From positions 1-53,498 of the forward strand of contig CAZAQV010000038.1 in the NCBI GenBank assembly GCA_964487255.1: a DNA stretch of 53,498 bases, in the 5' to 3' direction. The translations under genes and the position numbers were made by a program. This stretch comes from CAZAQV01 sp964487255. GTDB lineage: Bacteria; Myxococcota_A; Polyangia; Polyangiales; CAZAQV01. Under the pieces are notes generated by a model. That model saw only the letters and a program-made list of their open reading frames with translations. It did not search any database and had not been told where the DNA came from. Below, in pieces: positions 14,555 to 23,496 of the stretch (its first letter is position 1; every line of letters begins with the position of its first letter).

Positions 14555-16465
14555 TCAGCGCCTTCGACGACGGCTAAGAAACACGCCCACCAACAGGGAT
14601 AGTAACCAAATCGCGGGTTCGCGCGTCCGACCTGACAGGCGACAACCTGCGCCACCTACGACCGTCGGTCGGGACTCGATCGCCGCATCGTCCTCTGCGT
14701 CTGCATCCGCGGCAGCATCCTGTGAACCACCGTCACTCGCGGCATCGGGAAGCATCGCATCAGGAAGCGTCGCATCGGGAAGCATCGCATCAGGAAGCAT
14801 CGCATCGGGAAGCATCGCGTCCACACCCGCATCGACTTGCCCCCCATCCATGCCACCGTCCATCATCAGCTCAACACACCCATCGGTATCAAACACTAGG
14901 CAGTTTGCACCGCAAGCGAGTGTGCCGCTGGTAAAACCAAGACGCTCACAGGTCTCGCCGTCGAGGTTCGTGGCCTCACAGACCTCGGCACCATTGATGA
15001 CCAAGTCGCCGCAGCTGGTCCCGCAGTCCGACACACAATTGGTCGTACCTTCCGTTCCATTGCATGCACCGTCGCCGCATAGCTGACCGCAGTCGCTGAC
15101 GCAGTTGTTGGTGCTTTCGGTCCCGTTGCATGCACCATCACCACAGACCGCGCCACAATCCATCACGCAGTCGACTGAGTTCTCAGCCCCGTTGCACGTG
15201 CCATCACCACACAGAGTGCCGCAGTCCGACACGCAGTTGGTTGTGCCCTCGGTTCCATTGCAAACCGTATCTCCACAAGAGCTTCCACAGTCGGCCACAC
15301 AGCTGGTCGTACCTTCGGCCCCATTGCAGGTGCCATCGCCGCAGCTGGAGCCACAGTCTGCAACGCAGTTCGTCGTATCTTCATCGCCATTGCAAGAGGC
15401 ATCGCCGCACGACATGCCACAATCGTCCGCACAAGTTGCTGTGTTTTCCGTTCCGTTACACGTGCCGTCACCACAAGCTTGCCCACAATCGGCGACACAA
15501 TTGGCTGTGCTTTCCCCACCGTTACACGTGCCATCGCCGCAGTCGGTGCCGCAGTCATCTGAGCAAGTCATCGTACTCTCGGTTCCGTTGCACGTGCCGT
15601 CACCGCAGCTCTGTCCACAGTCCAGGACGCAGGTCGTCGTGCCCTCCGTGCCATTGCACGTACCGTCTCCGCACATTTGGCCACAGTCCGCAACACAGTT
15701 CGCCGTACCTTCCGAACCATTGCAGACCGTATCACCACATTGCTGACCGCAATCATCGGGACAGTTTGTGGTCGCCTCGTCGCCTTCACAGGTGTTGTCA
15801 CCACATACCGTGACGAGAGTTCCGTTGATACGAATGTTGTCGAACGCCATTTCTTCGTGCGGTTCTGACGAGCTGAACGAGACACGAACTACCAGCGAAG
15901 CACCGGTTCCTGGGATTGGGAAGGTAAAGTTCTGCATTTGCGCTTCGGGAAGTGCAACGTCGCCAATGCCATCCAAGTTGCTATCCCACATGATGAGTCC
16001 GCCACCCAGCACACCAACGAACTGCCCTGCGGTCTTAAATGCCGCCCCGTCGATGGAGTACTCTACACGCAAGAAGTTATCGTCCTCGTAACGAGAGGGA
16101 ACATTGTTCGTGGCGCCCGCGAGAATCTCAACCTCTAGCGCCTCGTAGCGAGAGATGTCGATCGGGTCGAGCTCCAGATAATGCGGGTCGGTCAGCCCGA
16201 CCTGATCGATGTTCTCGAAGCCAATAAAACTCGCGCCTTCATAACCAGTCATTGGCACCTCGAAATCGAATGGATTGGCGTTGGTGCCGCGCGCCAAATA
16301 GTTCTTACCGGAAGTCACAAAAATACCCTGAAGGGTCGAGTAGCCCGCGAAGTCCGCGCCTTCGAAATCTTCCTGGACAATCTGCTGTTGCGCGCTCGCG
16401 CTTGCCCCAAAACTCGCGACACCAACGAGGATCACTCGCACAAACGATTGCAGCGCTGAAGTCAT
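14555..16465 (-). CDS. Cys-rich repeat surface protein with MYXO-CTERM-like tail
   Basis: 636 aa. A Sec signal (to about residue 25) leads to a ~190-residue beta-sandwich, then twelve tandem 22-aa repeats of the form CGDGTCNGTEGTTNCVADCG (221-484), each with four Cys. A degenerate unit (CGDLVINGAEVCE) of the myxobacterial disulphide-repeat type follows. Next are five LPDAM units (550-574), a Gly-Ala-Gly-Cys608 site, a membrane helix and RRRRR. That tail fits the MYXO-CTERM sorting signal, in which the Cys is processed by a myxosortase and the protein is anchored at the outer surface. The four-Cys repeats suggest a rigid stalk. ATG 16465 has TAAGAT 6 nt upstream. Confidence 0.9.
   Translation of the reverse strand: MTSALQSFVRVILVGVASFGASASAQQQIVQEDFEGADFAGYSTLQGIFVTSGKNYLARGTNANPFDFEVPMTGYEGASFIGFENIDQVGLTDPHYLELDPIDISRYEALEVEILAGATNNVPSRYEDDNFLRVEYSIDGAAFKTAGQFVGVLGGGLIMWDSNLDGIGDVALPEAQMQNFTFPIPGTGASLVVRVSFSSSEPHEEMAFDNIRINGTLVTVCGDNTCEGDEATTNCPDDCGQQCGDTVCNGSEGTANCVADCGQMCGDGTCNGTEGTTTCVLDCGQSCGDGTCNGTESTMTCSDDCGTDCGDGTCNGGESTANCVADCGQACGDGTCNGTENTATCADDCGMSCGDASCNGDEDTTNCVADCGSSCGDGTCNGAEGTTSCVADCGSSCGDTVCNGTEGTTNCVSDCGTLCGDGTCNGAENSVDCVMDCGAVCGDGACNGTESTNNCVSDCGQLCGDGACNGTEGTTNCVSDCGTSCGDLVINGAEVCEATNLDGETCERLGFTSGTLACGANCLVFDTDGCVELMMDGGMDGGQVDAGVDAMLPDAMLPDAMLPDATLPDAMLPDAASDGGSQDAAADADAEDDAAIESRPTVVGGAGCRLSGRTREPAIWLLSLLVGVFLSRRRRR
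14744..14818 (-). repeat. Five 15-bp repeats encoding LPDAM
   Basis: Unit GCATCGGGAAGCATC on the plus strand, with small variants, in frame with the Cys-repeat protein. Such arrays change copy number easily. Confidence 0.85.
15014..15805 (-). repeat. Twelve 66-bp repeats (22-aa four-Cys units)
   Basis: Consecutive 66-bp units in frame. Synonymous sites differ between units while Cys, Gly and Asp positions are fixed, so this is an old array under protein-level selection rather than a fresh DNA expansion. Confidence 0.9.
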
Positions 16466-16471
16466 GCGAAA

Positions 16472-16477
16472 ATCTTA
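16472..16477 (-). promoter_or_regulatory. -10-like box 6 nt before ATG 16465
   Basis: TAAGAT on the minus strand; no Shine-Dalgarno and no recognisable -35. Confidence 0.35.
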
Positions 16478-16599
16478 CCCGAGGCGCCATCGCAAATGCG
16501 AGATCCTGACAGTTAGACCGTGACCAAGCTCAGAAACGTATAAATTTCGTCAAGTCTTGTCGTTGACCCCTTCGGCGAAAGGCCGTCCACAGGTCGCAA

Positions 16600-17031
16600 T
16601 TAATCATCCCGGCTCACCGGCCCGCGCGCCTTTTTGAGATTGGACCGCCGCCGCTTGCTCTCAAGCCGTCGGCGCTTCGCTGCGCGTGAGGGTTTGGTCG
16701 CCACGCGACGTTTTGGCTTGACCATCGCCTCGCGAATCAACTGGGCGAGCCTTTGCCGCGCGCGCTCAAGGTTCTGGCTTTGCGAGCGGGTGCCCTGCTC
16801 CGTGATGATGACGGTCCCACCTTTGACTGCATGCGAGGGGAGAGAACGTCGAAGCCGGGCGCGAACGACGTCCGTGAGCTGTTCACACGCCGAGAGAGCG
16901 AAACGAAGCTCAACCTTGGTCGCTACTTTGTTAACGTTCTGGCCACCCGGACCCGCGGAGCGAACGGCTTTCCACGAAAGCAATGACTCGTCGATGGTCA
17001 CCCCGTCTTTGATCTCCAGGCCGTCGCTCAC
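16600..17031 (-). CDS. arfB: Peptidyl-tRNA hydrolase ArfB (ribosome rescue)
   Basis: Releases nascent chains from ribosomes stalled without a stop codon. 143 aa, the usual size. The release-factor-like domain carries the catalytic GGQ in RSAGPGGQNVNKVATKVELR, and the C-terminal third is the Lys/Arg-rich tail (KPKRRVATKPSRAAKRRRLESKR, then RRRSNLKK) that threads into the empty mRNA channel. GTG 17031 is chosen over the adjacent GTG at 17034 because TAGACT then sits exactly 6 nt upstream. Downstream is the start region of the Cys-repeat gene. Confidence 0.95.
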   Translation of the reverse strand: MSDGLEIKDGVTIDESLLSWKAVRSAGPGGQNVNKVATKVELRFALSACEQLTDVVRARLRRSLPSHAVKGGTVIITEQGTRSQSQNLERARQRLAQLIREAMVKPKRRVATKPSRAAKRRRLESKRRRSNLKKARGPVSRDD

Positions 17032-17037
17032 CACAAA

Positions 17038-17043
17038 AGTCTA
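17038..17043 (-). promoter_or_regulatory. -10-like box 6 nt before GTG 17031
   Basis: TAGACT on the minus strand. Confidence 0.35.
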
Positions 17044-17162
17044 TCACGACCAAGGTCGACCACTATGCCGCGCGAGTGACCCGATACGCCTCTGCGCCGA
17101 GGTCGTGGGGTGTTTCTTGAGGCAAAGTGATACTGATGGGTCCTCAGGAACGCGAAAGCGCG

Positions 17163-18566
17163 CTAGAACTTTGCGTTTCTTGGGGTACGGGGAAACGCGA
17201 TGACGTCGCGGATATTCTTCATGCCTGTGACGAACATGATGAGCCGCTCAAAGCCAAGCCCGAAACCAGCATGCGGGACAGTTCCGTACTTGCGAAGGTC
17301 GAGGTACCAACCGTACGTTTCCTCATCGAGTCCGTGGTGCCGCATCCGCTGCCGAAGGACGTCGTAGCGCTCTTCGCGCTCGCTCCCTCCGATGATCTCA
17401 CCGATGCGCGGCACCAAGACGTCCATCCCACGGACGGTCTTTTCATCGTCATTGAGGCGCATATAGAAGGCCGCCTTATCACCTGGGTAGTCCGTCACGA
17501 TCACGGGGCGCTTGAAGAGTTCTTCAGTCAGGTATCGCTCGTGCTCCGTTTGCAACGGCTCGCCCCAAACTGGCTTGAACTCAAAATCCTTTCCGGAAAC
17601 CTCGAGTCTTCCTATTGCGTCCGTGTAGGTCATGCGCTCGAAGTCGTTGTCGGCAACATTCTTGAGTGTCTCCAGCAAACCCTTTTCGACTCGCTGATCA
17701 AAAAACGCGAGGTCGTCTTCGCAGCGCTCAAGCGCACTCTTGATCACTTGTCGCAAGAAGTCCTCGGCGACCTGCGCGTTGAGGTTCAGATCGCAAAAAG
17801 ACATTTCCGGCTCGACCATCCAAAACTCGGCAGCGTGACGCGCCGTATTCGAGTTCTCCGCGCGAAAGGTCGGCCCGAACGTATAGATACGTCCGAGCGC
17901 AGTCGCCAAGGTCTCGCCCTGCAGCTGACCACTCACCGTCAAGTATGTCTCCTCTCCGAAGAAGTCCTTCTTCCAGTTGATCGCTCCTTCTTTGCGCGGT
18001 GGTTTGTCCGCCGAGAGAGTCGACACACGGAATAGTTCACCTGCGCCCTCGCAGTCACTGGCGGTAATAATCGGCGTGTGAACATAGAAGAAGTCTCGCG
18101 AACGAAAATAGTCGTGGATCGCCATCGCCAGCTCGTGACGCACACGAAGCGTGGCTCCGATTGCATTTGTGCGTGGGCGAAGATGGGCGATCTCTCGAAG
18201 GAACTCGAAAGTATGGCGCTTCTTTTGTAGCGGGAAATCCCCAGCGGCTTCGCCTACCAACTCGACCCTGGTGGCTTCGAGTTCAACCCGTTGGCCTTCC
18301 CCTGGGCTTTCGACCAACGTCCCTTGAACGCGAATCGACGATCCGGTGGCGAGCGACTTAATAACGGCTTCGTACTCTTCAAGCTCGGCCTTGGCGATGA
18401 TCTGCAAGTTCTCGAGGGATGAGCCGTCGCTTAGCGCGATGAAGGAAAGGCCCGCTTTGCTATCGCGACGCGAGCGAACCCAGCCAGCGACAGTAATCGA
18501 CTGGCCAACCTTCCCCTTCTTTAGAACGTGGGTGACGCGCGGGATATCGTAAAGCTGTGGCTGCAT
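17163..18566 (-). CDS. asnS: Asparaginyl-tRNA synthetase
   Basis: Charges tRNA-Asn with asparagine; class II synthetase, 467 aa, the normal length. N-terminal OB-fold anticodon domain (about 22-115, VAGWVRSRRDSK), then the catalytic core with motif 2 (FGPTFRAENSNTARHAAEFW) and motif 3 (GFGLGFERLIMF). The PHAGFGLG and GGSERE elements are as in AsnRS rather than AspRS. The presence of a dedicated AsnRS suggests direct Asn charging. Start ATG 18566; no strong Shine-Dalgarno. It is divergent from the nitronate-monooxygenase-like gene. Confidence 0.97.
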   Translation of the reverse strand: MQPQLYDIPRVTHVLKKGKVGQSITVAGWVRSRRDSKAGLSFIALSDGSSLENLQIIAKAELEEYEAVIKSLATGSSIRVQGTLVESPGEGQRVELEATRVELVGEAAGDFPLQKKRHTFEFLREIAHLRPRTNAIGATLRVRHELAMAIHDYFRSRDFFYVHTPIITASDCEGAGELFRVSTLSADKPPRKEGAINWKKDFFGEETYLTVSGQLQGETLATALGRIYTFGPTFRAENSNTARHAAEFWMVEPEMSFCDLNLNAQVAEDFLRQVIKSALERCEDDLAFFDQRVEKGLLETLKNVADNDFERMTYTDAIGRLEVSGKDFEFKPVWGEPLQTEHERYLTEELFKRPVIVTDYPGDKAAFYMRLNDDEKTVRGMDVLVPRIGEIIGGSEREERYDVLRQRMRHHGLDEETYGWYLDLRKYGTVPHAGFGLGFERLIMFVTGMKNIRDVIAFPRTPRNAKF

Positions 18567-18661
18567 TGGCTGGCAATTAGCACAGTTTGCTCACGACCAG
18601 CAGTCACGTCGGTGGGACCACGGGGCTGCGCTCCAATCGCACGAATGCAGCGGAGCTGCGC

Positions 18662-18667
18662 TATAGT
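18662..18667 (+). promoter_or_regulatory. -10 box 5 nt before GTG 18673
   Basis: TATAGT, 5/6 to consensus, with only GCGCC between it and GTG. Transcription would start at or next to the GTG. Confidence 0.5.
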
Positions 18668-18672
18668 GCGCC

Positions 18673-19569
18673 GTGGCTCTTCAAACCCCTCTCAGCAAAA
18701 AGCTCGGTCTCCGCTACCCGATCGTCTCGGCACCCATGTTCATTCTGTCCAACAAAGAAATGATCGTCGCCGCGGCCGAAGCTGGCATCTTGGGAACGAT
18801 GCCGACACTCAACGCGAGAAGCGCGGAGGCGCTCCGCAGCGACCTTGAGTGGATTCGCGAGCGTACCGACCGTCCCTTCGGCCTCAACCTCACCATCGGA
18901 CTCACAGAACCTGCGCGTCGCGAACAGGACATGGCGCTTGTTGAAGAGTTCGAAGTGCCCGTGCTGATCACGAGCTACGGCAACCCGACCGAATATGTCA
19001 AGCGCGCGCACGGTCACGGGGCCACGGTCCTGCACGACGTCATCAACCTTCAGCACGCGAAGAAGGCCGAAGCTGCCGGCGTCGATGCGATCATCGGTGT
19101 TGCTGCAGGTGCCGGGGGCCACGCAGGCCGCATCTCACCCTACGTGCTCTACCCCTACCTCAAGCAGAACCTCGGCGTGCCCATCGTTGCAGCAGGCTGC
19201 ATCAGCACCGGTGCACAGATCGCTGCCTCGTTCTTGCTGGGCGCAGAGCTCGTCTACCTTGGGACACGTTTTATCGCTTCCGCAGAATGTCAGGCTGAGG
19301 AACGTTACAAGCAAATGATCGTCAAAGCGGTGCCCGAAGACATTGTGTATACCGATTCGGTGAGCGGCATCCACGCCAATTTTTTCAAGCAGACGCTCCC
19401 AGACCACGCTGATTTTGAGCCCGGAATCGCAGGCGACGAGGCGAAGCGCTGGAAGAGCATTTGGAGCGCCGGACAGGGCTCCACCTTGATCAATTCCGTC
19501 AAGCCGGTCAGCCAAATTGTCGAGGACCTCATCCGCGAGTACCACGACGCCGTGGCGTCACTAGGGTGA
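18673..19569 (+). CDS. Nitronate monooxygenase-like FMN enzyme
   Basis: 298 aa, TIM-barrel flavoprotein of the nitronate monooxygenase / FabK / IMPDH-like superfamily. PIVSAPMF at the N terminus, the GVDAIIGVAAGAGGHAG segment with the FMN/substrate loop, VPIVAAGCISTG and GAELVYLGTRF for phosphate binding are all present. Family members oxidise nitronates with O2 or act as enoyl-ACP reductases; sequence alone does not settle which. GTG 18673 starts MALQTPLSKKLGLRYPI, a normal N terminus. Its last 9 bp overlap the convergent amidase gene. Confidence 0.88.
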   Translation: MALQTPLSKKLGLRYPIVSAPMFILSNKEMIVAAAEAGILGTMPTLNARSAEALRSDLEWIRERTDRPFGLNLTIGLTEPARREQDMALVEEFEVPVLITSYGNPTEYVKRAHGHGATVLHDVINLQHAKKAEAAGVDAIIGVAAGAGGHAGRISPYVLYPYLKQNLGVPIVAAGCISTGAQIAASFLLGAELVYLGTRFIASAECQAEERYKQMIVKAVPEDIVYTDSVSGIHANFFKQTLPDHADFEPGIAGDEAKRWKSIWSAGQGSTLINSVKPVSQIVEDLIREYHDAVASLG

Positions 19570-21132
19570 TTCGCTGAACGAGGGCTTCACGCGGTGGGGG
19601 CCAAGTTTCTCAAATGCGTGCGCAAGCGCGAGGACCTCAAGATCGTTATTTCGTCTTCCGATAAACGAAATACCACCGGGAAGCCCATCATCAAGTCCCA
19701 TTGGGACACTCACGTGTGGAAACCCACCAACCGCCGCAAACGCCGACGCTGGTGGGGCCTCAGGGAATTGATCCCCGGTGTCCCAGTTGATTCGCCACGG
19801 CCGTGGACCGGTCACCATCACCATCGCGTGCAGGTCGTGCTCGTCGAAGATCGAGCGAAACTTTTCGGTCAATTCCTCGATCAGTTGTTTCCCATCGACA
19901 TCGTGCTGGGTGGTTCGAGCCTCAGCAAGTGCGTCCACAAAAAGTTCTTGACCAAAATGTTGAAGTTCCTCGTCGCGGTGGAGACGATTAAACTCAAGCA
20001 CATACTCAAGCGCAGGATCTGGAAGTGGTTTGTTTGGCAAAGATCGGAAGTAAGCATTGAAGTCTTTTCTAAAGTGGTGAATGAGCATGCCGAACTCGCG
20101 TTCGAAATGATCCTTGACCGTAATAGAGCCAAGTTCAACAAGCTGAGCGCCCGCTTGGCGCATTTGCGAGAGCCGCTTTTCGAAAAGCTTTTCGAAGTCC
20201 GCTCCGCTCTCTAGATGAACAACGCCGAACCGCTTGTTACGAAGCGAGGCCGCGCGTAGTTTTTGCTCGATGTCCTGAGTCGGAACCGTGGAAGCACTGC
20301 TCATCACTGCATAGAGCAAAGCGGCATCCACGCTCGTACGAGCGATCGGTCCCGCCGTATCGAACAAGTTCGAGATCGGGATGATTCCGTGTGAACTTAA
20401 CTTCTGGCGAGAGGGTTTAAACCCCACAACTCCACTAAATGCAGCGGGGCACACGATGGAGCCGTCCGTTTCGGTTCCCAAAGCGGCCGCAGCAAGGTTC
20501 GCGCTCACGGCCACAGCAGAGCCCGAGCTTGAACCACATGGGGAATAGTTCTGATCGTAGGGATTGCGAGTCTGTCCACCGAGCGCACTCCAACCGCTAC
20601 TTGAAGACGTACTACGAAAGTTCGCCCACTCGCTAAGATTGGCTTTTCCGAGAATCACGACGCCTGCTTCACGCAAGCGCGCAACAACTTGCGCGTCGCG
20701 CTCTGTTCGATTTGTGCGTAACGCGAGGCTGCCCGCCGTCGTGGGGAGTTCGCTTGTTTCGATATTGTCCTTGATCAGCAGGGGAACACCGTGGAGCGGC
20801 CCGCGAACGTGCCCCTCCGATCGCTCGCGGTCGAGCTGCTTCGCCTGGGCCACCGCATCTGGAGCGACGGAAAGTACCGCGCGTAGCTCAGGTCCGTCTC
20901 GATCAAGCGACTCGATGCGGTGAAGGTACCAACGAACCAAACCTACAGAGGTAAGTGCTCCACGCGCCATCAACTCTTGAAGCTCAGGAATCGACCGTTC
21001 CTCAAGCTGTAGTGTATTGCGCTCCGAAGCTCTCAAGGTCTCAGTATCCTTCGGCGCGACCCCACATGCCGCAGGTGTAATCAATCCCAGTAGCCATGTA
21101 ACAGACAAGAAAAACCTACTCGAACCTCTCAC
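19561..21132 (-). CDS. Amidase-signature family lipoprotein
   Basis: 523 aa amide hydrolase of the amidase-signature family (relatives: GatA, peptide amidase). Unusually, it carries a lipoprotein signal (LITPAA-Cys23), so it acts outside the cytoplasm. Catalytic triad: Lys121 in LLIKDN, the cis-Ser in GSSSGS (about 201-205) and nucleophile Ser225 in TETDGSI. The usual GGSSGGS is here CGSSSGS, and the usual DTGGS is ETDGS. GTG 21132 overlaps the icd stop by 4 bp (GTGA), so it is probably translationally coupled to icd. Being exported, it is not a tRNA amidotransferase subunit. Confidence 0.92.
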   Translation of the reverse strand: MRGSSRFFLSVTWLLGLITPAACGVAPKDTETLRASERNTLQLEERSIPELQELMARGALTSVGLVRWYLHRIESLDRDGPELRAVLSVAPDAVAQAKQLDRERSEGHVRGPLHGVPLLIKDNIETSELPTTAGSLALRTNRTERDAQVVARLREAGVVILGKANLSEWANFRSTSSSSGWSALGGQTRNPYDQNYSPCGSSSGSAVAVSANLAAAALGTETDGSIVCPAAFSGVVGFKPSRQKLSSHGIIPISNLFDTAGPIARTSVDAALLYAVMSSASTVPTQDIEQKLRAASLRNKRFGVVHLESGADFEKLFEKRLSQMRQAGAQLVELGSITVKDHFEREFGMLIHHFRKDFNAYFRSLPNKPLPDPALEYVLEFNRLHRDEELQHFGQELFVDALAEARTTQHDVDGKQLIEELTEKFRSIFDEHDLHAMVMVTGPRPWRINWDTGDQFPEAPPASAFAAVGGFPHVSVPMGLDDGLPGGISFIGRRNNDLEVLALAHAFEKLGPHRVKPSFSESP

Positions 21133-23354
21133 AACCTGTCCACGATGCTGTTTAGTGTCGAGCTTGGACGCATGGCTTTGGAGGCCAGCGCAGGGTCGGG
21201 CGCGTAATAGCCACCAATATCCATAGGCTTGCCTTGCACCTCGTTTAGCTCGCGGACGATGGTGTTTTCGGACTCAGCGAGCATCTCGGCTACCTGCGTA
21301 AAATGCTTGCGCAACTCTTCGTCGTGCGTCTGCTCAGCAAGGGCTTGTGCCCAATACATGGCGAGATAAAAGTGGCTTCCGCGGTTGTCGAGCTCGCCGA
21401 CCTTGCGCGACGGAGACTTGTTTTCAAGCAGGTACTTTGTCGTCGCTTTGTTCAGAGCCGCACCCAGAACCGCCGCTTTGGAATTGTTGTGCTTCTCAGC
21501 TAGATGTTCAAAGGAAACGGCAAGCGCCAAAAACTCGCCAAGCGAGTCCCATCGCAAGTGGTTTTCCTTGACGAACTGCTGTACGTGCTTGGGCGCGGAA
21601 CCGCCCGCGCCTGTTTCGAACAGCCCACCACCGTTCATGAGCGGAACGATCGAAAGCATTTTCGCGCTGGTTCCGACCTCCAAGATCGGAAAGAGGTCGG
21701 TGAGATAATCTCGCAGGACATTTCCTGTCACAGAGATGGTGTCCTTGCCCTCGCGAATGCGCTCGCAACTCAAGCGCGTCGCCTCCGCCGGCGCCTCGAT
21801 CAATATCTCAAGGCCGTCGGTATCGTGTTCTTGGAGATAGGCATTAACCTTCTTGATGAGTTCCGCATCGTGTGGTCGAGTTTCGTCGAGCCAAAACACT
21901 GCGGGTGCTCCGGTGGCACGCGCACGCGAGACAGCAAGCTTAACCCAATCGCGAACGGGTGCGTCTTTGACCTGGCAAGCGCGCCAGATGTCGCCCTGCT
22001 CGACCTGATGCTCAAGTAGCGTCTTGCCCTCCCCGTCGACAATGCGAACCACGCCGTCACGCTTGATCTCGAACGTCTTGTCGTGTGAGCCGTACTCTTC
22101 GGCCTTTTGCGCCATAAGGCCGACATTGGACACACTACCCATCGTCGTTGGATCAAACGCGCCATGTTTCTTGCAGTTGTCAATGACCTCTTGATAAACG
22201 CCGGCATAGCAGCTGTCAGGGATGACCGCCTTGGTCTCCTGCATGTTTCCCTCTGCATTCCACATGCAACCCGACGTGCGAATCATCGCAGGCATCGATG
22301 CATCGATGATGACGTCACTTGGGACGTGCAGGTTGGTGATACCCCGGTCCGAATCGACCATCGCGAGCGCAGGACCGTTCTTATAAACAGCTTCGATATC
22401 CGCCTCGATGGTTTCCCGCTGCTCGTCGGGGAGTTCGCTCAGCCGACCGACGACATCGCCGAAACCGTTGTTGACCTCTACGCCCAGTTTCTCGAAGGTC
22501 TGGCCGTGCTTTTCGAAGAGCTCGCGAAAGTACACCTCGACCGCGTGACCAAAGATGATGGGGTCGGAGACCTTCATCATGGTGGCCTTCATATGAAGGG
22601 AAAAAAGCGTGCCCTGCTTCTTTGCATCTTCGACTTGATCCTCGAGAAAACCGATGAGCTTCTTCTTGCTCATGAAGGTCGCGTCAAGCACCTCGCCTTC
22701 GAGCAGAGGGAGTTTCTCTTTCAGCACCTGCGTCGCTCCGTCCGCGCCCACGAACTCGATACGCGCTGTAGTTGGCTTGTCCAAAGTGATGGACTTTTCG
22801 TTTGAACGAAAGTCGCCTGAACTCATGGTCGCTACGTGCGATTTGGAGTCGCTGCTCCACGCGCCCATCTTGTGTGGGTTGGCCCGTGCATAGGCCTTGA
22901 CGGCTTCGGGGGCGCGACGGTCGGAGTTGCCCTCGCGAAGTACCGGATTGACAGCGCTGCCCTTCACTTTGTCATAGCGCGCTTTGATTTGTCGTTCCTC
23001 GTCCGTGCCGGGCTCCTCAGGGTACGCTGGCAGATCGTAGCCGCGCGCCTGAAGCTCGGCGATGGCTGCTTTGAGCTGCGGAACCGAAGCACTGATGTTG
23101 GGAAGCTTGATGACATTGGCCTCGGGTCTTTTGACTAGCTCACCAAGTTCGGACAGAGCATCATGCACCCTCTGCGACGCCGGGAGCATCGGGGAGAACA
23201 CGGCCAAGATGCGGCCCGCAAGTGAGATGTCGCGCGTCTCAATCTGAACGCCCGAGCTGGCAGAAAACGCTTCGATAATGGGCAGAAAAGAGTACGTCGC
23301 AAGCGCGGGCGCTTCGTCGGTGTGCGTGTAGGTAATCGTCGGCTTGTCGCTCAT
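21129..23354 (-). CDS. icd: Monomeric NADP-dependent isocitrate dehydrogenase
   Basis: Oxidative decarboxylation of isocitrate to 2-oxoglutarate with NADP+ in the TCA cycle. This is the ~80 kDa monomeric type (741 aa), unrelated in length to the common dimeric enzyme. Signature stretches include LPNISASVPQLKAAI, NPVLREGNSDRRAP, SLHMKATMMKVSDPI, IDASMPAMIRTSGCMWN and the C-terminal DIGGYY. ATG 23354 has an excellent Shine-Dalgarno (AGAGGAG, 6 nt spacing), so the 16 extra residues of the open frame are dropped. Its stop overlaps the start of the exported amidase gene. Confidence 0.96.
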   Translation of the reverse strand: MSDKPTITYTHTDEAPALATYSFLPIIEAFSASSGVQIETRDISLAGRILAVFSPMLPASQRVHDALSELGELVKRPEANVIKLPNISASVPQLKAAIAELQARGYDLPAYPEEPGTDEERQIKARYDKVKGSAVNPVLREGNSDRRAPEAVKAYARANPHKMGAWSSDSKSHVATMSSGDFRSNEKSITLDKPTTARIEFVGADGATQVLKEKLPLLEGEVLDATFMSKKKLIGFLEDQVEDAKKQGTLFSLHMKATMMKVSDPIIFGHAVEVYFRELFEKHGQTFEKLGVEVNNGFGDVVGRLSELPDEQRETIEADIEAVYKNGPALAMVDSDRGITNLHVPSDVIIDASMPAMIRTSGCMWNAEGNMQETKAVIPDSCYAGVYQEVIDNCKKHGAFDPTTMGSVSNVGLMAQKAEEYGSHDKTFEIKRDGVVRIVDGEGKTLLEHQVEQGDIWRACQVKDAPVRDWVKLAVSRARATGAPAVFWLDETRPHDAELIKKVNAYLQEHDTDGLEILIEAPAEATRLSCERIREGKDTISVTGNVLRDYLTDLFPILEVGTSAKMLSIVPLMNGGGLFETGAGGSAPKHVQQFVKENHLRWDSLGEFLALAVSFEHLAEKHNNSKAAVLGAALNKATTKYLLENKSPSRKVGELDNRGSHFYLAMYWAQALAEQTHDEELRKHFTQVAEMLAESENTIVRELNEVQGKPMDIGGYYAPDPALASKAMRPSSTLNSIVDRL

Positions 23355-23496
23355 GGGAACTCCTCTGTCGCCGGCCGCATAGCCGGGCCTGCGATTGTGC
23401 ATACCCCGCGATGACGCGCAAGCGGAAGAGCCGAAAAGCCAGGCGCAGGCCTAGACCGAAAGGTGGTATCTTCTCCTACCGGTCAACCAGAGCAAA

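Noticed and set aside
15014..15805. Regular 66-bp repeats considered as a CRISPR array
   Set aside because: The units are contiguous with no spacers, vary at third codon positions and encode an in-frame Cys-rich protein.
15105..15813. Long plus-strand frames opposite the Cys-repeat gene
   Set aside because: Their apparent repeats (PSPQ, CHHH) merely mirror the 66-bp coding repeats on the other strand.
16466..16599. Classical -35/-10 promoter (TTGACG near 16555) for the Cys-repeat gene
   Set aside because: TTGACG is not followed by a -10 at 16-18 bp, whereas TAAGAT sits directly before the start codon.
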